Of a stretch of 18,306 nt of DNA, positions 14,445 through 18,306 are shown in pieces. The stretch's first letter is position 1; every line of letters starts with the position of its first letter. The translations under genes and the position numbers were made by a program. The notes below the pieces were generated by a model that saw only the letters and a program-made list of their open reading frames with translations, was not told the origin of the DNA and made no database searches. Origin of the DNA: Gammaproteobacteria bacterium (GTDB taxonomy: Bacteria; Pseudomonadota; Gammaproteobacteria; Steroidobacterales; Steroidobacteraceae); contig JAFAVO010000089.1 in NCBI GenBank assembly GCA_019242385.1, forward strand, positions 1 through 18,306. Direction: 5' to 3'.

Positions 14445-14582
14445 ATGGTTACGGACACCGGAGACATCATCGTCGTAGAGGGGCGCTACACCCTCTCGGT
14501 CGGCGGGGGTCAGCCCGCAACCGCGGCGGCCTCGGTCACCGCCAGCTTCGAAGTCGAAGGTCGGATCACGCTGGCGGAATGA
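14445..14582 (+). CDS. possible 45-residue protein of unknown function
   Basis: A short frame starts at ATG 14445, 29 bp after the tRNA. The peptide reads MVTDTGDIIVVEGRYTLSVG, then an Ala/Thr-rich middle, then VTASFEVEGRITLAE. The alternating polar and hydrophobic residues in both halves suggest a small beta structure, and two similar 'VEGRYTL'/'VEGRITL' phrases occur. There is no clear ribosome binding site, and I recognise no family. It could be real or chance; a terminator-like structure follows about 45 bp later. Confidence 0.25.
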   Translation: MVTDTGDIIVVEGRYTLSVGGGQPATAAASVTASFEVEGRITLAE

Positions 14583-14625
14583 TGCGACGACGCGGCGGAG
14601 GCTCGGCCGAACGCGTCGGCAATCT

Positions 14626-14655
14626 CTCTGCTGAGTGCAGAGCGTTGCGCTTTTT
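14626..14655 (+). terminator. possible rho-independent terminator after tRNA-Lys region
   Basis: A perfect 6-bp stem CTCTGC/GCAGAG with a 5-nt loop (14626-14642) is followed by a small AGCG-TTG-CGCT stem (14641-14651, sharing two bases with the first) running directly into five T residues (14651-14655). It would end transcription of the tRNA and the short frame at 14445. The stems are short, so this is only a candidate. Confidence 0.35.
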
Positions 14656-14663
14656 ACCATGGC

Positions 14664-14714
14664 GAAGCCTTCAGGCTTCACGAAGCTGGAGGCCGTTGTC
14701 GGGGCAGCGGCCTC
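14664..14714. repeat. two inverted repeats between convergent genes
   Basis: GAAGCC-TTCA-GGCTTC (14664-14679) is a perfect palindromic hairpin. GAGGCCG/CGGCCTC (14689-14695 with 14708-14714) touches the stop codon of the minus-strand gene. Neither is followed by a T-run on either strand. They may act as a bidirectional stop or RNA-stabilising structure between the tRNA region and the converging minus-strand gene. Confidence 0.35.
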
Positions 14715-15511
14715 TACAAATCGTGAATCAGCATTAACTTGATCACCCACGTGTCGCTCGCCGGGGTCAGTCCCCGCCCAAGGCCGAACTCCAGTCCGCG
14801 CGTGCTGCTGCTTCGATAGTCGATTACCGCGAAGAGGGTATGCGACTGCTCTGCCGTGGGCTTGAAATGATCGAGCGTGCCGAGGTCGGCATATTCTTCG
14901 AGCGCTACCGCAAGGGTGCCGTCGATGTTCCAGGCGGCGCGCACCGCGGGAACGAATTCGAGGTTACCAATGCCGCCGGTGAAATCAGTGTCCACGATGG
15001 GGTTCACGATCAGGTCGAAGCGCCCGAGATGGACGCCGACGATGGGGCGGATCTCGCCCGCGAAGCGGGTCGGCTCCCAATGGGGTTCGTTGTAGCTCAG
15101 CTCGAAGTTCATACCGTAGAAAAGCGTGCGGTTGTGGGCATCGGGTACCACAAACAGCGCGCGCACTTTGGCCGCATCGAATCTTAGTTCCCCGCTGCTC
15201 GTCAAGCTGTAGATCGGGAGATACAGGCCCGCTTCGAACCACGAGGTGACGCCGTATGCCCACTCGGGCACCCCATTCAACGAGTGATTCGGGACGATGC
15301 CGCCGGGGAACGCCGGCTCGGTGCGCCCGGCTGGGGTGAAGTTGTTGTGCCAGGTAAGGTTGAAGCGCCCCGGAGTGCTGATCTCGGCGTCGTACACCTG
15401 AATCTCATCGGTCTGCGCGCAAGTCAACTCCGGCCACGTAACCGTGCACAGCAGTAGTGCCAGATACCATTGCTTCACGACGGCCTGCAAGGGCACGTGC
15501 GGGCATAGCAA
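14714..15511 (-). CDS. exported outer-membrane beta-barrel-like protein, family not named
   Basis: This is a 265-residue protein with an N-terminal signal peptide (hydrophobic WYLALLLCTVTW, likely cleavage after CAQ or near it). Many short amphipathic strands follow: FNLTWHNNF, WFEAGLYLPIYSL, TLFYGMNFELSYN, IRPIVGVHLGRFDLIVNPIV and GLEFGLGRGL. This pattern fits an outer-membrane barrel or barrel-like protein. The opening EIQVYDAEISTPGRFNLTWH, with PEWAYGVTSWFEAGLYLPIY, looks like a family of hypothetical proteins I have met in proteobacteria, but I cannot give a function. ATG 15511 has AGGG upstream; a GTG at 15478 would start closer to the signal-peptide core. It lies downstream of, and on the same strand as, the TonB-dependent receptor gene, separated by 305 bp. 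Confidence 0.75.
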   Translation of the reverse strand: MLCPHVPLQAVVKQWYLALLLCTVTWPELTCAQTDEIQVYDAEISTPGRFNLTWHNNFTPAGRTEPAFPGGIVPNHSLNGVPEWAYGVTSWFEAGLYLPIYSLTSSGELRFDAAKVRALFVVPDAHNRTLFYGMNFELSYNEPHWEPTRFAGEIRPIVGVHLGRFDLIVNPIVDTDFTGGIGNLEFVPAVRAAWNIDGTLAVALEEYADLGTLDHFKPTAEQSHTLFAVIDYRSSSTRGLEFGLGRGLTPASDTWVIKLMLIHDL

Positions 15512-15816
15512 TCGCCCTGACCCGTTCGTTCTTGCCTAGACGATGTGATCCGAGTCTGCAATGGCAGTGCCTCCGCGGTTACCGAGACGTAGCTGTTCGT
15601 GCAACGGCATATGTGCCCACGCGCAGGCCTGGCGCGCGACGTCACCTCAACCGAGAAGGCTCGGTTGCGCGCGGCCTCCGATCCTCCTCGCTCAAGCCGG
15701 CGCACCGGATGGGAGCGGGCTAGTCTGAGCCGGAGGCTTCTTCGATGCCACGATCCCGCGCGAGATCGCGTGGGCCCGATTGATTGATGAATGATTCAAC
15801 CAAGTGGCAACAAGGC
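15512..15816. other. 305-bp spacer with one strong hairpin
   Basis: I see no gene here. The only clear structure is a perfect 8-bp inverted repeat, CAACCGAG-AAGG-CTCGGTTG, at 15648-15667. It has no T-run on either side, so it could be a terminator of rho-dependent type, an operator or an mRNA end structure for the receptor gene whose stop lies at 15817-15819. Confidence 0.4.
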
Positions 15817-18114
15817 TCAGAAGCTGATGGTGGCGCTGATCCCGTAGGTGAGTGGGTCGCCGAAGTAGAAGATCTGGGAATTGGCAAAGCCGAGACGGTA
15901 GCCCCCCATCGGATAGTGTTTATCCGTGACGTTCTGGGCCCACAGAGCCAGTTCCCAACGATCATTGCTCGGAGTATAGGCCGCTCGCACGTTGCCGACG
16001 GTGCGGCGGGGTATATAGGGGTTGTGCAGATTGTCGGCGTTCACGTAGTAATCGCCGCGGTAGTTCCAATCCGTGTGGAGCAGCACGGAAGCGCCGTTCG
16101 CGAGTGGCCAGCGGTACTCTAACAGCGAGCTCGCGGTCCATTGCGGCTGCCGAGGGAGTCGATTGCCAGCGAGTGAGACCGGCACTCCTGCACTGGTCTC
16201 GGTATCGAATTCAGTGAATATCGCATGTACGTAGCCCAGCGCGCCGCTGATCAGCCAGCGATCTGCCGGGAGTAATTTAAGCTCGATTTCTCCACCGCGG
16301 TCAGTGGCTTTGCCTGCATTGCTCTCGATGGATAGAGGGCTGCCCGCGGCGATCGGTTGGAGTACGAATACCTGCATGTTCGTGTAGTCGTAGCTGAAGG
16401 CGGCGGCGCTCACCTGCAGCCTGTTACGGAACCAGGAGGTCTTCGCGCCGATCTCGAACGCGAGATTGGTCTCAGGTTGGAGGACCCTGAACTGGTCGAC
16501 AGAACTGCCGGACGGTGAACTGAAAGTACCCTGCCGGTAACCGGTACTACCATTCACATAGACCATCTTATCGGCAGAGAAGTGGTAACGCAGGCCGGCA
16601 TCCCAGGTGAGCTTGCTCCAGTGAGCACCCGTATCGATGGTGTCGGGCGGGACCAGCACGGAATTCGGATCAGCGAGCGGATCGGGATTGAGATAGTTCA
16701 GATAGTTCGAGTAGGGGTGGACGGCGTAGTGCATCGCGCGATAGGAGCCCTCATCATCGTTGTAACGCAAGCCTCCCTTGGCCGTCAGTCGCGGCGTGAG
16801 ATCGTATTCGATCCCCCCGAACACCGAGCCGCTATTGAACTTGCGCGACTCGGGCCAAAGGTCGTCCGTGATATAGGCTGGTGCGCTGAAGGCCGTTTCG
16901 TTGAAGGGGACCGCGGTTGTGGCGGTCTCCCGCGCAAAATAGTAGAGGAGCCCACCCTGCCAGCGGAACGGGCCGGGGTTTTCCGACGTGAGCCGTAGCT
17001 CCTGGGTGAACTGATCATGATTGCCGAAGAAGGCTTGATTGATTAACAGTGCGGGAGTGCCGCCGTTCAGCTCGTACTCGTGGATGCGTTCGGCATTCCG
17101 CCAAGCCGAAATGGACGTGAGCTCGAGAACGTTGCGGATGCTCAAATCCAGCCTGGCGAGCACATCCCACGTGGCAAAATCATCCGAGGAGGGGCCCCCC
17201 GCCTGGTTCACAACGCCAAAGGGCAGGGCGGGGTTTCCAAAGGCATCGGTCGGGCCCGACAGCGGCACCATATATCCGGTGATCGTGCTCCCGGTGCGCT
17301 TCAGATATTCGCCTTTCAGATAGGCCGTCACGGTGTCATCCGGTGTCCACTCGAGCGATAAACGCCCGCCGGCCTTGTTGAAGGCATCGAGGTTGTGCGG
17401 GCCATCGGGAGCGAGGTTCCTGATCCATGCGTCTCGGCCGGAGTACGTGAAGGCCGCCCGTGCCGCCAAAGTCGCCGTGAGCGGCACGTTGACCATCCCT
17501 TCCGCGAACCGCTCGCCGTGATTCCCATAACCCGCTGATCCGGACGCCGCCAGAGTGTGCGTCGGATGCGCACTGATGAAGTTGATGGCGCCCCCGGTGG
17601 TATTTTTCCCCCAGAGCGTCCCTTGTGGCCCGAGGAGCACCTCCACGCGCTGCATGTCGTAGAAGTTCACCGAGTTCGCAATCGTGCTGCCCAGATAGAC
17701 ATCATCGATGTACAGCGCGATCGGCGAGGTGGCGAGCGTATTGAAATCCTGTGTACCCACCCCGCGGATAAAGTAACGGACATTGGAGTCCGCGACCGGC
17801 GCATCGACGTTCATATTGGGCACCTGGTTCGCGAGGTCGAATCCCTCTGTCATGCCCAACTGCCTGAGATCGCCCGCACTGAAGGCCACAATGGAGATCG
17901 GTACCGTCTGGATATTCTCCGGCCGCTTTTCCGCCGTAACGATCACTTCCTCGAGGCCCGGCGCGGTTTGTGCCGAGGCAGCAGAGAGCCCCGGCGCTTG
18001 CCCAGCGGCGTGATCGGCCAGGAAAAGAGATGCGCCAGCAGCGAGCCCGCTGACGAGCAGCGCCGGCTTCATTATGATTGCCGCTCGCCCAAGCGTGAGC
18101 ACGACGGGAGACAT
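15817..18114 (-). CDS. TonB-dependent outer-membrane receptor, substrate unknown
   Basis: This is an energy-coupled outer-membrane transporter of the kind that imports siderophores, vitamin B12, sugars or other large nutrients. Up to 765 residues: signal peptide, then a TonB-box-like start (LEEVIVTAEKR), and the plug domain with TVPISIVAFSAGDLRQLG, YFIRGVGTQDF and VEVLLGPQGTLWGKNTTGGAINFIS. A 22-strand type barrel follows and ends ...YGISATISF, with the terminal phenylalanine needed for barrel assembly. The VIVTAEKR and LGPQGTLWGKNTTGGAIN wording is common in the expanded receptor families of Sphingomonas- and Steroidobacter-like bacteria. ATG 18114 gives the longest form; ATG 18072 (MKPALLVSGLAAGASLF) gives a more typical signal peptide and is my preferred start. 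No regulator or transport partner lies on the same strand within the window. Confidence 0.93.
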   Translation of the reverse strand: MSPVVLTLGRAAIIMKPALLVSGLAAGASLFLADHAAGQAPGLSAASAQTAPGLEEVIVTAEKRPENIQTVPISIVAFSAGDLRQLGMTEGFDLANQVPNMNVDAPVADSNVRYFIRGVGTQDFNTLATSPIALYIDDVYLGSTIANSVNFYDMQRVEVLLGPQGTLWGKNTTGGAINFISAHPTHTLAASGSAGYGNHGERFAEGMVNVPLTATLAARAAFTYSGRDAWIRNLAPDGPHNLDAFNKAGGRLSLEWTPDDTVTAYLKGEYLKRTGSTITGYMVPLSGPTDAFGNPALPFGVVNQAGGPSSDDFATWDVLARLDLSIRNVLELTSISAWRNAERIHEYELNGGTPALLINQAFFGNHDQFTQELRLTSENPGPFRWQGGLLYYFARETATTAVPFNETAFSAPAYITDDLWPESRKFNSGSVFGGIEYDLTPRLTAKGGLRYNDDEGSYRAMHYAVHPYSNYLNYLNPDPLADPNSVLVPPDTIDTGAHWSKLTWDAGLRYHFSADKMVYVNGSTGYRQGTFSSPSGSSVDQFRVLQPETNLAFEIGAKTSWFRNRLQVSAAAFSYDYTNMQVFVLQPIAAGSPLSIESNAGKATDRGGEIELKLLPADRWLISGALGYVHAIFTEFDTETSAGVPVSLAGNRLPRQPQWTASSLLEYRWPLANGASVLLHTDWNYRGDYYVNADNLHNPYIPRRTVGNVRAAYTPSNDRWELALWAQNVTDKHYPMGGYRLGFANSQIFYFGDPLTYGISATISF

Positions 18115-18174
18115 CGTCGACGCCGCTTGAGTGACGCGGGGGATGGGGCAGAGCGGCGGGCCTGGGAGGGCATA
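18115..18174. promoter_or_regulatory. divergent intergenic region between receptor and exported protein genes
   Basis: This short space (60 bp, or about 100 bp if the receptor starts at 18072) must hold the control signals for both divergently read genes. A strong GGGAGGG ribosome binding site for the plus-strand gene lies at 18164-18170. I see no convincing -35/-10 pair or operator palindrome. Confidence 0.35.
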
Positions 18175-18306
18175 GTGCCGTTTTTTTGCGTCGGATTACT
18201 CAGTGGGCTGCTCCTCACCTTGGTAGCAGTGGCCCCGGCGCACGCCGAGCCGCCGAAACGCGTGCTGATGCTCCATTCCTGGGGTCCGGAATTCGGCGAT
18301 CTGTAC
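18175..18306 (+). CDS. exported protein, start of an ABC-binding-like periplasmic sensor domain, 3'-truncated
   Basis: The first 44 codons of a gene cut by the window end. The start is GTG 18175, with GGGAGGG ending four bases upstream. A signal peptide or N-terminal anchor (MPFFCVGLLSGLLLTLVAVA, ending PAHAE) is followed by PPKRVLMLHSWGPEFGDLY. The phrase KRVLxLHSxGxxF after a leader is typical of the periplasmic substrate-binding-like domain at the N-terminus of certain sensor histidine kinases and related signalling proteins, and also of some stand-alone ABC binding proteins. Being divergent from a TonB-dependent receptor, it could sense or bind the imported substrate. Which of these it is cannot be decided from 44 residues. 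Confidence 0.6.
   Translation, partial: MPFFCVGLLSGLLLTLVAVAPAHAEPPKRVLMLHSWGPEFGDLY

Noticed and set aside
1..18306. CRISPR array, rRNA gene or defence operon
   Set aside because: No regularly spaced repeats, no rRNA-like sequence and no recognisable defence effector anywhere in the window.

Overview
The window looks like chromosomal DNA of a high-GC gammaproteobacterium. The order yebC-ruvC-ruvA-ruvB-ybgC-tolQ-tolR-tolA-tolB-pal-cpoB-queE-queC-tRNA-Lys is close to the arrangement known from Pseudomonas and relatives. A TonB-dependent receptor with a long 'VIVTAEKR'-type N-terminus would fit a Steroidobacter/Nevskia-like lineage, but that placement is only an inference. No rRNA, CRISPR array, transposase or integrase was seen.

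Layout: 1-1035 holds the 3' part of a dihydrolipoamide dehydrogenase gene, converging on a relA-type (p)ppGpp synthetase gene on the minus strand (1074 to about 3206). Divergent from relA is yebC (3313-3906). Its product lacks about 50 residues found in normal YebC.

The main discovery is at the yebC/ruvC junction. A perfect 39-bp direct repeat lies at 3844-3882, inside the 3' end of yebC, and again at 5510-5548, just before ruvC. The right copy still encodes the tail of an ancestral YebC (ending ...DEVLARV-stop at 5563) and also contains the start codon of ruvC. The 1.67 kb between the copies is lower in GC and carries only small unfamiliar genes. This is the footprint of a site-specific integrative element, or a remnant or satellite of one, that uses the 3' end of yebC as its attachment site. 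It regenerates both the yebC end and the ruvC start.

From 5526 to 14280 there is a tightly packed, mostly overlapping gene string on the plus strand: Holliday-junction processing (ruvCAB), the Tol-Pal envelope system (ybgC, tolQRAB, pal, cpoB) and two steps of queuosine precursor synthesis (queE, queC). It is followed by tRNA-Lys(UUU). TolB has a twin-arginine-like signal and CpoB has a lipobox; both are unusual compared with E. coli.

From 14416 on, the region is accessory: a possible 45-residue ORF, a minus-strand outer-membrane-type protein, a minus-strand TonB-dependent receptor, and, divergent from the receptor, the first 44 codons of an exported protein that resembles the periplasmic part of an ABC-binding-type sensor.
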